A DNA stretch of 32,593 nucleotides from Candidatus Tharpella aukensis (lineage in GTDB: Bacteria; Desulfobacterota; Anaeroferrophillalia; Anaeroferrophillales; Tharpellaceae), in contig JAGGWR010000030.1 in assembly GCA_021163445.1 (NCBI GenBank), positions 1 to 32,593 on the forward strand, in the 5' to 3' direction. A model generated the notes under the pieces. That model made no database searches, was not told the DNA's origin, and saw nothing but the letters and a program-made list of their open reading frames with translations. Positions 9,446 to 19,303 of the stretch are shown piece after piece. Each line of letters begins with the position of its first letter. Position 1 is the stretch's first letter. The translations under genes and the position numbers were made by a program.

Positions 9446-10310
9446 TTTTCTGCTTTATGTCTTTGCCTGGCTCTGTGGCCTGATTCTGGTTGGTGCTTTC
9501 GGCACGTTTATGGTTTTTCTTCTGACTCAAGGATTGCCGGCATTAGGCTTTGATCTGATCTTTGGCGGTACCGCTATTGGGGATGCCTTACTCTTGAAAA
9601 GAGTGGTGAGCGACGGCCTTCTACCGGCGATCATTGGTACCTTGCTCCTGATTTTTCTGGCTTTGGTTACGGCTTTGCCGTTCGGGCTTGGGGCCGGAAT
9701 TTATCTGGCCGAGTATGCCGGGAAAAGAAGCAAAAGTTTTTTTTCACTCATTTTTGATCTGCTTGCCGGTGTTCCTTCGATTGTTATCGGTCTTTTTGGT
9801 TTTTCTCTAACCATCTATTTGCATAAACGTTTTACTTTTTTAACTCCCTGTCTACTGATCTCCGCTTTGGCTCTTGCCTTGCTTGTTTTACCCTACTTGA
9901 TTCGCAGCACGCAGACGGCTTTGGAAGAGTTGCCGACCACGCTGCGCTTGACCTCAGCCGCCTTAGGTGCGGATCAGGCGACAACTATTCGTTTTGTTCT
10001 GTTACCTCAGGCTGCAGCGGGAATTTTCAGCGGCATTATTCTGGCAATCGGTCGGGCCGCAGAAGATACTGCGGTTATCATGTTGACCGGAGTCGTGGTC
10101 TCGGCCGGAATTCCGCGCTCGCTTTTTAACAGCTATGAGGCTTTACCCTTTTATATCTACTATATGGCTTCACAATTTAGCAATCAACAGGAGTTACAGC
10201 AGGGTTTTGGGGCGGCGTTGATCCTTTTGAGCCTCTGCGCCCTGCTTTTTACGTTGGCCTGGTTGATTCGAAAAAAGGTTACAGCGCGTTTACTTTATCA
10301 TCATCATTGA
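9414..10310 (+). CDS. pstA: Phosphate ABC transporter permease PstA
   Basis: GAGIYLAEYAG, DLLAGVPSIVIGLFG and FSGIILAIGRAAEDTAVIMLTG. Overlaps the pstC end. Confidence 0.92.
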   Translation: MRNQVMTRVFDFLLYVFAWLCGLILVGAFGTFMVFLLTQGLPALGFDLIFGGTAIGDALLLKRVVSDGLLPAIIGTLLLIFLALVTALPFGLGAGIYLAEYAGKRSKSFFSLIFDLLAGVPSIVIGLFGFSLTIYLHKRFTFLTPCLLISALALALLVLPYLIRSTQTALEELPTTLRLTSAALGADQATTIRFVLLPQAAAGIFSGIILAIGRAAEDTAVIMLTGVVVSAGIPRSLFNSYEALPFYIYYMASQFSNQQELQQGFGAALILLSLCALLFTLAWLIRKKVTARLLYHHH

Positions 10311-10317
10311 TTAAACT

Positions 10318-11016
10318 ATGAAAAAAATTATTGAAATTGAAAATCTCTCTTTTTATTACGGTAAACAGCAAATTCTGGACAATATCAGTGTCGGTTTTGG
10401 TTCGTCGTCGATTGCCGCTATTACCGGGTCTTCCGGTTCCGGAAAATCGACCTTTCTGATGATCATAAATCGTCTCTGGGAAGAGCTGAACGGGGCTCGA
10501 ATGAGCGGCCGAGTGAGCCTGTTTCTTGATCATGAAAAGCTTGATATTTATGGTCGGGCTATATCTCTGAGCTGGCTCCGGAGAAAGGTCGGGATGGTTT
10601 TTCAGATTCCCAATCCGCTGCCCATGAGCATTTATCGAAATCTGGCCTTGCCTTTGCAAATGGCGGGTATGAAAAAAAAGGATGGCATCGGCCAAAAAGT
10701 CGAAATGGTACTTAGGCAGGCGTTCCTTTGGCCGGAAGTGAAAGACCGTTTGCGTGATGATGCCCGTACGCTCTCCGGCGGTCAGCAGCAACGTCTCTGT
10801 ATCGCTCGGGCGATGATTCTTCAGCCCGAAATCTTACTTCTCGATGAGCCCACTTCGTCGCTTGATGAAAAGGCAGCGCGCAAAATCGAGTCCCTGCTGC
10901 TGGTTCTGAAAGAACAGTGCACGCTGCTCATGGTCTCACACGATCAGGCCCAAGTGAAGAGAGTTGCCGACGAGGTTTTGGAGATGGATGGGGGCCGGAT
11001 GTCGGTCTTGAATTAG
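10318..11016 (+). CDS. pstB: Phosphate ABC transporter ATP-binding protein PstB
   Basis: Walker A GSSGSGKST, signature LSGGQQQRLCIARA, Walker B ILLLDEPTSSLD. Confidence 0.93.
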   Translation: MKKIIEIENLSFYYGKQQILDNISVGFGSSSIAAITGSSGSGKSTFLMIINRLWEELNGARMSGRVSLFLDHEKLDIYGRAISLSWLRRKVGMVFQIPNPLPMSIYRNLALPLQMAGMKKKDGIGQKVEMVLRQAFLWPEVKDRLRDDARTLSGGQQQRLCIARAMILQPEILLLDEPTSSLDEKAARKIESLLLVLKEQCTLLMVSHDQAQVKRVADEVLEMDGGRMSVLN

Positions 11017-11028
11017 ATTGTGACTATA

Positions 11029-11196
11029 TCAACTTTCTGACTGTAAATATTCGGTTTGTTGTGATTGGCGCTTAATTTGCAGAGAAAAGCAGTGAATTTT
11101 GCTTCGCCCTGCTTCGCACGGGGTCAGAACTGAAGGTCTGACCCCACTTTTTGACAGTTTGAAAGTAAAGCCGAATATTTACAGTTAGAAAGTTGA
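11029..11196. repeat. Family 3 inverted-repeat element with nested GGGGTCAGA hairpin
   Basis: ~26-bp near-perfect TIRs tcaactttctgactgtaaatattcgg / ccgaatatttacagttagaaagttga, and a core ggggtcagaactgaaggtctgacccc. Confidence 0.9.
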
Positions 11197-11200
11197 GTGA

Positions 11201-11878
11201 CTACTTTTTCAGACTGCGGTAATAACTTTCTGCGTTATAGACAGCGGCCAAGGGGTTGTGCCCTAAAACCCGGTCTTTGACGGCCAGCACAGTGCAGGGG
11301 GCCTTGGCCTCTTTTAGAAAAATTGAGTCGTGGCCGACGCAGAGACCGAGTAGAATATTAAAATCAGTTTTTGATTGGTTTAAGATCAGAGCTTGATTTA
11401 CCGGGTTGCACATAGCTTCCGGCTGATGTGGGGTGATTTTCTGGTCGCCGGTAAGACCGATCAGCTCTTTGTCACTGCAACCGGCTTTACAGATTACGGA
11501 GACCACCTCGAAATTTTGGGCACTATAAATCTCGACCACGGTTTTGGCTTCCCGGCGCAGGCCGACGCAAAAGGCGAGACCAAGACGTTGGTACCCCATT
11601 TTTCGGGCAAATTCAGCAATCTCTTCTATTCTGGTTTTGGCCGGTCTGACCCGGGCATAACCTAGATCCTTGTCGGCGTAACCTTCGGCCTCTTGAATTG
11701 AGGCTTGGCGGGCAAATTCGGCATATTCATCTTTTTTATAGATCTCTAAGCTCGTTTTTGTTAGTTGGGCAAGATCCCGGGTTGGACAAAAAGCCGGGGC
11801 TTTGCCTTTGGGGTTGCGGCAGAGCCGCTCGGCAATAGCAAAAGGGCAGCGGGCGCAATCACTGAATTTTTGAGTCAT
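11201..11878 (-). CDS. DUF1847-like cysteine-rich protein
   Basis: CARCPFAIAERLCR N-terminus, RIEEIAEFARKMGYQRLGLAFCVGLRREA, GLCVGHDSIFLKEAKAPCTVLAVKDRVLGHNPLAAVY. Confidence 0.8.
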   Translation of the reverse strand: MTQKFSDCARCPFAIAERLCRNPKGKAPAFCPTRDLAQLTKTSLEIYKKDEYAEFARQASIQEAEGYADKDLGYARVRPAKTRIEEIAEFARKMGYQRLGLAFCVGLRREAKTVVEIYSAQNFEVVSVICKAGCSDKELIGLTGDQKITPHQPEAMCNPVNQALILNQSKTDFNILLGLCVGHDSIFLKEAKAPCTVLAVKDRVLGHNPLAAVYNAESYYRSLKK

Positions 11879-11913
11879 CTTTTTTCTCGTTTTATGAAAA
11901 GGATTAAATATGG

Positions 11914-12043
11914 GTAACTATTCAGCGTAAGCAGAAAAACACCTAAATTCGATAAATTTCAGTGAATTCAGGGGACATAACCTGATTCTCCGAAGGAAAT
12001 CGGGATTGTGTCCCCTGAATTTACGGGTTAGCTGAATAGTTAC
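11914..12043 (+). repeat. Family 1 MITE-like element, copy 3 (orientation A)
   Basis: TIRs and core as in the other copies. Flanked by aaatatgg on both sides. Confidence 0.97.
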
Positions 12044-12132
12044 AAATATGGTAGACAAGTGAATTATCGTATAGGAAAAGATAAGTCAAACAATTCGTAA
12101 CTATTCTAACCATTTTGAAGGGGAGTTTTGCG

Positions 12133-12666
12133 ATGTCAGTTAAAGTCGGAACCGTATGTTTTTCGCATGGTAAGGAGAGTGGGCCTTGGGGGAGCAAGAT
12201 AAAACGCCTGGCGAAGGTTGCCGAAAAGTGTGGTTTTGCGGTAGAGAGTATCGATTATCGGGGGATTGCTGATCCTGACGAGCGGGTGGCGAAGTTGGTG
12301 GATTGGCAACCGGCTGTTGCTGGTCATCTGGTTCTTGTGGGGTCGAGTATGGGAAGTTATGTGGCGGCGGTTGCGGCTCGGAAGATCTCCCCGGACGGCC
12401 TCTTTTTGTTGGCTCCGGCGATTGCAATTCCGGGGTTCGGCAGAGTTCAGGATCCGTTGCCGAAAGCCGGGCAATGTACCATTATTCATGGCTGGCATGA
12501 TGAGATTATTGCCCCGCAGTTAATTGTTGACTATGCCCGGCGTCATGCTCTGACTCTTCACCTTTTGCCCGGCGATCACCGTCTGATGGAAGTTCTGCCC
12601 GCTATCGAAGTTCTCTTTGAAAATTTTCTCACATCGTTAATACATGATGAACTCGTAAAAAAGTAA
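12133..12666 (+). CDS. Small alpha/beta-hydrolase-fold protein
   Basis: GSSMGSYVAAVAA nucleophile elbow and GDHRLMEVLPAI C-terminal His region. Start 12133 after aaggggag RBS. Confidence 0.75.
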   Translation: MSVKVGTVCFSHGKESGPWGSKIKRLAKVAEKCGFAVESIDYRGIADPDERVAKLVDWQPAVAGHLVLVGSSMGSYVAAVAARKISPDGLFLLAPAIAIPGFGRVQDPLPKAGQCTIIHGWHDEIIAPQLIVDYARRHALTLHLLPGDHRLMEVLPAIEVLFENFLTSLIHDELVKK

Positions 12667-12797
12667 CGGGATGGCTAAGTAAAAATTTCGATAGACAAGA
12701 TGTTGAGGTTCTCCAGGCGCAAGATCATACAAGTAGTATGTCGAGTGTCTGGGGAACCTCAACAACGTAGGATATCGGAACTTTTTACAACGCCATC
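12646..12797 (-). repeat. Family 2 hairpin element, copy 2a (inverted relative to the others), between convergent genes
   Basis: Reverse complement of the gatggcgtygtaaaaagttccgatat...cttagccatcccgt family, with inner stem gttgaggttctccag/ctggggaacctcaac. Confidence 0.95.
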
Positions 12798-14265
12798 ATA
12801 GTTCTCCCGTATGGCTTATCCGTAAAGAGCCATTTAGATCGTGATCTTCTATTAATAGTCCCAGTTTTTTCTCCAGGATATTATGGTAATTATTGATTCT
12901 TTCGACATAACGCACCGGTTCTCGGCCGCGGGCGTAGCCGTGTTTTAATTTTTGGTAGTATTTTTTTTGACTCAAGAGGGGTAAGGTTTCTTTTAAAGTC
13001 GACCAGCGGTCGGGGTTTTTGTCCAGTAGCCGGGCCAGTTGACGGGCATCATAAATATGGCCCATGCCGACATTGTAGGCCGCCATTGCCACATTCCGGC
13101 GGTCATTTTCGGGGAAGGAGTCGGGCACCCGGTCAAGTAACTGGCGAAAATAGTGAGCTCCGCCCTTGATGCTCTCCTCTGCGGAGAGTCGATCCTGAAC
13201 CCCTAATTGGTCGGCTGTTATCTGGGTCAGCATCATGATGCCGCGAACCCCGGTGGAGCTTGTCGCCAGAGGGTTCCAGTGTGATTCCTGATAGGCTTTA
13301 GCGGCCAGCAACGTCCAGGGAATGCCGAAATCTTTTCCATACTTTTCAAAGAGGGGTTGGTAGGTGGGAAGCAGGGTTTTGATGCGGCGTGAAAAGATCT
13401 TGATATCAACATAATCAAAGATCTCGACATGTCCGTAGTAGCGCTCTTTGAGAGCCATAAAATGACCCTCCCTTTTGAATTTTTCAAACCATTGACAAAG
13501 TTTTTTTTGGAGTTTGCGGTGTTTTGAGTTGAGGGGCCAGGCCAGAAATTGTTTTTCACTGACCGGAAATGCGATTTTTAATTCGGGGTAATAGCGGCGA
13601 TTGGCCGCAAGAATGTTGGAGTCGGCGATCGTGCAGGAGAGCTCTTTAAGCCAGACTTTTTCAAGGAGTTGATCGGTGCTGTAATCATCGGATGTTTGCC
13701 ATTTAAGTTCCGGCCATTTTCGGCGCAGTTCTCGTAAACGTTCTTCGTAGCTGCTGCGAGCCAGGACGACCAACTCAAAATTTTTCAGATCTTCAATGTC
13801 CTTAGGGTGTGAGCTGTTTTTTCGGTAAACTAACTCTTGCTGAATCGTCAAATAGTCAGGTCCGAAAATAAAATCTCTCTCGCGTTCCGGGGTGCGGGTC
13901 AGGCCGCCAGCAGCGATGTCGGCTCGGTTTTCGTCAATGGCGGCCAGTATTTCGCTGATTGAGTCGACAACTTTTATCTCAAGCTCAAGTCCAAGCTCGT
14001 CGGCAAAGGCTCGGGCCAGGTCATATTCAAAACCCATCTCCCCATCCGGGCCGTGATAGTAAGCGGTCGGAATGTTGCGGGTTAAAACCGTGAGGGTTTC
14101 GGGCTTTAAAGTGAGGGGCTGGAAGATGTGGCTTAGATTAAGAAAATAACCGATGGCCAATGTCGTGAGTGACGCCAGAACCAGTAGCGAGGCGACCCTC
14201 AGAGACGAGCAAGGCTTTTTTGGAAATCTTAGTTTAAGGATGTTTCGCATTTCCATAAATTTCAA
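12796..14265 (-). CDS. mltF: Membrane-bound lytic murein transglycosylase F
   Basis: SBP_bac_3-like N-half (ARAFADELGLELEIKVVDS) plus SLT C-half (LLAAKAYQESHWNPLATSSTGVRGIMMLTQITADQLGV). Confidence 0.93.
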   Translation of the reverse strand: MKFMEMRNILKLRFPKKPCSSLRVASLLVLASLTTLAIGYFLNLSHIFQPLTLKPETLTVLTRNIPTAYYHGPDGEMGFEYDLARAFADELGLELEIKVVDSISEILAAIDENRADIAAGGLTRTPERERDFIFGPDYLTIQQELVYRKNSSHPKDIEDLKNFELVVLARSSYEERLRELRRKWPELKWQTSDDYSTDQLLEKVWLKELSCTIADSNILAANRRYYPELKIAFPVSEKQFLAWPLNSKHRKLQKKLCQWFEKFKREGHFMALKERYYGHVEIFDYVDIKIFSRRIKTLLPTYQPLFEKYGKDFGIPWTLLAAKAYQESHWNPLATSSTGVRGIMMLTQITADQLGVQDRLSAEESIKGGAHYFRQLLDRVPDSFPENDRRNVAMAAYNVGMGHIYDARQLARLLDKNPDRWSTLKETLPLLSQKKYYQKLKHGYARGREPVRYVERINNYHNILEKKLGLLIEDHDLNGSLRISHTGEL

Positions 14266-14298
14266 TATAGCGGAAAACTCCAGGAATTACAAATTTAC

Positions 14299-14826
14299 TT
14301 ATGCAATCGGCAGGAATGGACTCAGAGCTTTATGCCAACGTTCCAGTTTTTTTGCCGGGCGTAATGCAGCATAAGCCGGGCTGGTTGAGGGGAGATCGAT
14401 CAGGGTAAGATTTTGCCAGCGTGTTTGGTTGTGTCGGAGGAAATGACGGGTAAATGAGAGGCGTGCCTTACGTCCGTTAAAGGCAATGGTTTGAAGTTCC
14501 AAGTGGCGGTGGTGAAAGTCGTCAAGCTTGTTTGCCACCTCACTGTTGCCGACAATATCACTGTCCAGACTGCCGGGTCGGATGCAGTTATCAAGAACAT
14601 CCCAGAGAGAAATCCGGTTCTGTTTAAGGGCTTTTTGTCGTTCCGGGTAGCTCAACTCGGGCGGGAATTTTAAAAGCCCGGCCATTATGAACCAGAAAGC
14701 GTTGCGGGGGTGGGCGTAGTACTGCTGTCGATTAAGTGACTCTTGGCCCGGCATCGAGCCCAGGATAAGGAGTTGGGTTGAGGTTGCCTCTATGGGCGCT
14801 AGTCCGTTGAGGATATTTGGGCCCAT
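14299..14826 (-). CDS. DNA-deoxyinosine / uracil-DNA glycosylase-like protein
   Basis: LLILGSMPGQESLNRQQYYAHPRNAFWFIMAGLL and LPSTSPAYA motifs of the UDG superfamily. Confidence 0.85.
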   Translation of the reverse strand: MGPNILNGLAPIEATSTQLLILGSMPGQESLNRQQYYAHPRNAFWFIMAGLLKFPPELSYPERQKALKQNRISLWDVLDNCIRPGSLDSDIVGNSEVANKLDDFHHRHLELQTIAFNGRKARLSFTRHFLRHNQTRWQNLTLIDLPSTSPAYAALRPAKKLERWHKALSPFLPIA

Positions 14827-15443
14827 TTTTTGATTACACTATTTTCATAACAATGGTTTAATGTCGTAATGATTTCTGCAAACGGAATGTCGTAAGCCTC
14901 ACCCCGGTCTTTAACGTATTCGATGAAAGTCTCTCCGTCAAGATCGACTGTAGGGAGGATGGCATCATGGAAACCGTCGAAATCGTTGGCTTGAACCCTG
15001 ATCTTTGTACACATCTCACGGTTGAAGGTGGGAGCCAGTTTAAGCCATCGATTATCGATCCAGACTCCACAATAGGAGTGAAAGATAAAGATGTGGCCCA
15101 TGATGTCGGTAAGTTTTTTCGGGGCCTTGTTGTTTTTGATATCGGCAAAGTAGAGTTTAGCCGGTATTTTGAGAATCCGCATCATGGCCGTGAAGAGGGC
15201 AGCTTTGGGGATGCAAAAGCCTTCACCTCGGCGCAGAATTTCGCTGGCCCGATAATCTTCAGGATGGAAAAAGGAGGTGTAGGGGTTGTACTTGATCTGG
15301 TCTCTGACAAAAAAGAATATAATTTTGATCTGTTCGCGGGGGTTGCTGACGCCCTCCACAAGTTTAAAGGTGTGGTTGCGCAGGCTTGGGTTGCTGATAT
15401 CTATGAATGAAGTTTCTTGTAAGTAGAGTGATAAATCCATCAA
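14799..15443 (-). CDS. Transglutaminase-like domain protein
   Basis: IFFFVRDQIKYNPY...ASEILRRGEGFCIPKAALFTAMMRILKIPAKLYFADI, with transglutaminase Cys region and GHIFIFHSY. Confidence 0.85.
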   Translation of the reverse strand: MMDLSLYLQETSFIDISNPSLRNHTFKLVEGVSNPREQIKIIFFFVRDQIKYNPYTSFFHPEDYRASEILRRGEGFCIPKAALFTAMMRILKIPAKLYFADIKNNKAPKKLTDIMGHIFIFHSYCGVWIDNRWLKLAPTFNREMCTKIRVQANDFDGFHDAILPTVDLDGETFIEYVKDRGEAYDIPFAEIITTLNHCYENSVIKKWAQISSTD

Positions 15444-15678
15444 TGTTATCCTTCAACTCCAGTTATTTGTAAATTTCCTGGTAGGTATTTGCTGTATCAG
15501 TTCATGGGGAGCTTATAGAGATTATTCGATCAGGTCAAGCATTGAATGTAAAATTTGGGATAACTATTCAGCAGACCGAGAATCTATAAGTATTGGTTGA
15601 CTTTTTGACCCTTTTTTTCTATATAAAGCACCGCTTTTTCACAATATTGGAATGTTTGAATTTTAAGGGAGAATCTTG

Positions 15679-16491
15679 ATGCGCTCGATTGTTGTTGCTG
15701 GTGCTGCCGGACGTATGGGTAAACGGCTTGTTGATCTGGTGAATGCCCAGGCTGGGGCCAAAGTGGTAGGTGCGCTGGAGTTCTCGGAGCATCCTCTGCT
15801 GGGAAAAGATGCCGGAGAGGTGGCCGGTATCGGTTGTCTGGAAGTGCCGCTGGTCGGCAGTTTCAATGAACTTGCCGGGTGTGGGGCTGAGGTGATGATA
15901 GATTTTACCGCTCCGCAGGCAACTCTGGCCAATTTGGAGTGGGCGGTAGCCGAGCAGGTCGCTATGGTTATCGGGACGACCGGTATGAGTGTCGATGAGC
16001 GCGAAAAATTGGCCGAAGCGGCGCGAAAAATTCCACTGGTTTTTGCGCCTAACATGAGTGTTGGTGTCAATGTTCTCTTTAAAGTTGTGGCTGAAGTAGC
16101 GGCTATTTTAGGGGATGATTTTGATGTTGAAATCCTCGAAGCCCACCATCGTTTAAAAAAAGATGCGCCCAGCGGTACGGCTGTACATTTAGGTGAGATT
16201 GTCGCTGAGGCTTTAGGCCGTGATTATCAGACTGATGCGGTTTTTACCCGGCAGGGATTTACCGGTGAACGAACCCAACGAGAGATTGGTATGCAGACCT
16301 TGCGGGCTGGGGATATTGTCGGTGAACATATGGTCATGTTTGGGGGCATGGGTGAGCGTTTGGAAATCATCCATCGGGCTCATTCACGTGATAATTTTGC
16401 TGCCGGAGCCGTACGTGCGGCTATGTGGCTTGCGGGTCGCGAACCCGGACTTTATGATATGCAAGATGTGTTAGGCTTGATGGCGTCGTAA
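15679..16491 (+). CDS. dapB: 4-hydroxy-tetrahydrodipicolinate reductase
   Basis: VAGAAGRMGKRLVDLV, DFTAPQATL, EILEAHHRLKKDAPSGTA; ATG at 15679 after aaggga. Confidence 0.97.
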   Translation: MRSIVVAGAAGRMGKRLVDLVNAQAGAKVVGALEFSEHPLLGKDAGEVAGIGCLEVPLVGSFNELAGCGAEVMIDFTAPQATLANLEWAVAEQVAMVIGTTGMSVDEREKLAEAARKIPLVFAPNMSVGVNVLFKVVAEVAAILGDDFDVEILEAHHRLKKDAPSGTAVHLGEIVAEALGRDYQTDAVFTRQGFTGERTQREIGMQTLRAGDIVGEHMVMFGGMGERLEIIHRAHSRDNFAAGAVRAAMWLAGREPGLYDMQDVLGLMAS

Positions 16492-16629
16492 AAAGTTCCG
16501 ATATTCTGCGATGATGTGGTTTTCCAGACACTCGACATACTACATGTATGGTCTCGCGCCTGGAAAACCACATCATCTTGCCTCTCGAAATTTTTACTTA
16601 GCCATCTCGTGACTTTTTACAAATGTATT
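16479..16629 (+). repeat. Family 2 hairpin element, copy 2b
   Basis: gatggcgtcgtaaaaagttccgatattctgcgatgatgtggttttccag...ctggaaaaccacatcatc...gactttttacaaatgtatt. Confidence 0.96.
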
Positions 16630-16658
16630 AAGCTTTAAACAGAAAAAGGGAGATATTT

Positions 16659-19301
16659 ATGGAACCAACAGAGGTTCTGTTGCCGGAATCGATACCGGTT
16701 AGTATTGAGGATGAGATGAAAACCTCATACCTCGCTTATGCCATGAGTGTTATTATTGGCCGGGCCCTGCCCGATGTCAGGGATGGTTTGAAACCTGTTC
16801 ATCGCCGGGTGCTTTTTGCCATGCACGATCTGGGTAATGCCTGGAATAAGTCTTACAAAAAATCGGCTCGCGTGGTCGGTGATGTTATCGGTAAATACCA
16901 TCCGCATGGAGACAGTGCGGTTTACGATACGATTGTCCGAATGGCTCAGGGTTTCTCTTTGCGTTATCCGCTGGTTGACGGGCAGGGGAACTTTGGTTCG
17001 GTTGATGGCGACGCTCCGGCGGCGATGCGTTATACCGAGATCCGGATGTCCCGACTGGCCGGAGAGATGCTGGCGGATATCAATAAGGATACCGTTGATT
17101 TTGGTACCAACTATGATGAATCTCTAAAGGAACCATTAGTCCTTCCAGCCCGCTTCCCGAATCTTCTGGTTAACGGTTCGACCGGAATTGCGGTCGGAAT
17201 GGCAACTAATATCCCGCCCCATAATCTTTCCGAGGTGATCAACGCTCTGGTCGCCTATATTGATGATCCGGAAATTTCGGTGGTTGATCTAATGGCCTAT
17301 ATTCCGGGCCCCGATTTTCCGACCGGAGGTTTTATCTATGGGCGTGAGGGGATCGCTTCGGCCTATATGACCGGGCGTGGGATTATTCGATTGCGAGCCC
17401 GGGCCGAAGTTGAAACCGATAAGAAGAGCGGTCGCGAACGAATTATTGTGACCGAAATTCCTTATCAGGTTAACAAAGCCAAAATGCTTGAAAAAATGGC
17501 CGAGCTTGTACGTCATAAAAAACTGATCGGGATTTCAGATTTGCGGGATGAGTCTGATCGTCAGGGCATGCGCATTGTTATTGAACTAAAGCGCGATGCT
17601 CAAGGGGAGATTGTCCTTAATCAACTCTTTAAGCAGACCAATATGCAGACCTCCTTCGGGATTACCCTGCTCGCGATTGTTGACCGGCAGCCGTTGGTCT
17701 TAAATCTTAAAGAGATGCTCGTTTATTTCGTTGAGCATCGTAAAGATGTTGTGCGTCGCAGGACAGCGTTTGAGTTATCCCGGTCTCGGGAGCGTCTCCA
17801 TCTGCTGGCGGGTTTTAAGATTGCACTTGATAATCTTGATGAGGTTATCGAGATCATTCGGGCGGCGGCGTCACCGGTGGTTGCTCGGGAAGAGCTTAAG
17901 GGACGTTTCAGCTTTTCGGAACGGCAGGCGCAAGCGATTCTTGACTTGCGTCTACAACGTTTGACCGGAATGGAGAGAGACAAGATTATTCAGGAACATG
18001 CTGAAGTTGTAGCTCTGATCGCTAAACTCGAAGAGATTCTGGCCAGTGAAAAACTGGTTTTAGATATTATTGTTAAGGAACTGGAAGAGATTCGTGAAAC
18101 TTATGGTGATGAACGCCGTTGTGAAATTGTTGATGACGGCAGTGAGTTGCAGATCGAAGATCTGATTGAAGTGGAAGAGATGGTGGTCACGATCTCGCGT
18201 CAGGGTTATATAAAAAGAACCGCGCTTAGTACTTATCGCAGCTATAATCGCGGGGCCGGCGGCCGTCTGGGAATGGAGACCCGGGATGGTGATTTTGTCC
18301 AGCGCATGTTTGTCGCCTCGACCCATGATTATCTGACCTTTTTTACGAATCAGGGCCGGGCTTTCCGCCTCAAGGTTTATCAAGCCCCGGAAGGCGGGAC
18401 GACTTCGCGGGGTAAAGCGTTGGTTAATCTCTTGCAGCTGGGTGAGGGTGAAGAGGTTTCCGCAGTTTTGGCGTTAAGCGAATTTGGTGAAGATAACTTT
18501 GTCATTATGACGACCCGTTCCGGGCTCATCAAAAAACTTGATCTTGGCTCTTTGGAAAAAATCAGAAGAAGCGGGATTCGTTGTATTACATTGCGGGAAG
18601 GTGATGAGATGATTGCCGCTAAAATTGCTCGTGAGAGTGATTCGATCTTGCTCGGTACGAGCCAGGGTCAGGCGATCCATTTTCTGGTTTCTAAAATGCG
18701 GTCGACCGGGCGACTTTCGCAAGGTGTGATCGGCTGCCGGATGGCGGAAGATGATCAGCTGGTCGGCTTAGAGATCTTCTCCGAGGAGGAGGCGACGGTT
18801 TTGACGATTACCGAAAACGGTTACGGCAAGCGCAGCCCGATTGCCGATTATCCGATGCGTTCGCGCGGCGGCAAAGGCGTTATTACAATTAAAGTGAATG
18901 AAAGAAATGGCCGTGTCGTAGCCCTGCTTAAGGCTAGTGACGCAGATCAGATTATGATGATTACCGATGCGGGCAAGATTACCCGTAACCGGGTTGCCGA
19001 TGTCTCGGTAGTCGGTCGTAACACTATGGGGGTTCGGGTTTTTCGGATTGACCAAGAGAAAGAACGGCTGGTTTCAGTGGCTCTGCTGCCGGAAGGTGTG
19101 GAAGCCGAGCGCAGTTTTCAAGAGCGTATGGAACTTGGTGAGATTGATGCTGTAGATACCCCCGAAGGGGGAGAGAGTGAACTTTCAGCAACTTCAGAAA
19201 CTTCAGAAAGTACTGAAAGTACAGAAAATTCAGATACCTCGGAAACCTCAGAAGTGGTTGATGATATCGTTAACTCGGAAACCGAGGATGAGAAAGAATA
19301 A
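16659..19301 (+). CDS. gyrA: DNA gyrase subunit A
   Basis: [43 protein letters not shown] catalytic Tyr region, GyrA-box-like RSRGGKG in the CTD. Confidence 0.98.
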   Translation: MEPTEVLLPESIPVSIEDEMKTSYLAYAMSVIIGRALPDVRDGLKPVHRRVLFAMHDLGNAWNKSYKKSARVVGDVIGKYHPHGDSAVYDTIVRMAQGFSLRYPLVDGQGNFGSVDGDAPAAMRYTEIRMSRLAGEMLADINKDTVDFGTNYDESLKEPLVLPARFPNLLVNGSTGIAVGMATNIPPHNLSEVINALVAYIDDPEISVVDLMAYIPGPDFPTGGFIYGREGIASAYMTGRGIIRLRARAEVETDKKSGRERIIVTEIPYQVNKAKMLEKMAELVRHKKLIGISDLRDESDRQGMRIVIELKRDAQGEIVLNQLFKQTNMQTSFGITLLAIVDRQPLVLNLKEMLVYFVEHRKDVVRRRTAFELSRSRERLHLLAGFKIALDNLDEVIEIIRAAASPVVAREELKGRFSFSERQAQAILDLRLQRLTGMERDKIIQEHAEVVALIAKLEEILASEKLVLDIIVKELEEIRETYGDERRCEIVDDGSELQIEDLIEVEEMVVTISRQGYIKRTALSTYRSYNRGAGGRLGMETRDGDFVQRMFVASTHDYLTFFTNQGRAFRLKVYQAPEGGTTSRGKALVNLLQLGEGEEVSAVLALSEFGEDNFVIMTTRSGLIKKLDLGSLEKIRRSGIRCITLREGDEMIAAKIARESDSILLGTSQGQAIHFLVSKMRSTGRLSQGVIGCRMAEDDQLVGLEIFSEEEATVLTITENGYGKRSPIADYPMRSRGGKGVITIKVNERNGRVVALLKASDADQIMMITDAGKITRNRVADVSVVGRNTMGVRVFRIDQEKERLVSVALLPEGVEAERSFQERMELGEIDAVDTPEGGESELSATSETSESTESTENSDTSETSEVVDDIVNSETEDEKE

Positions 19302-19303
19302 TT

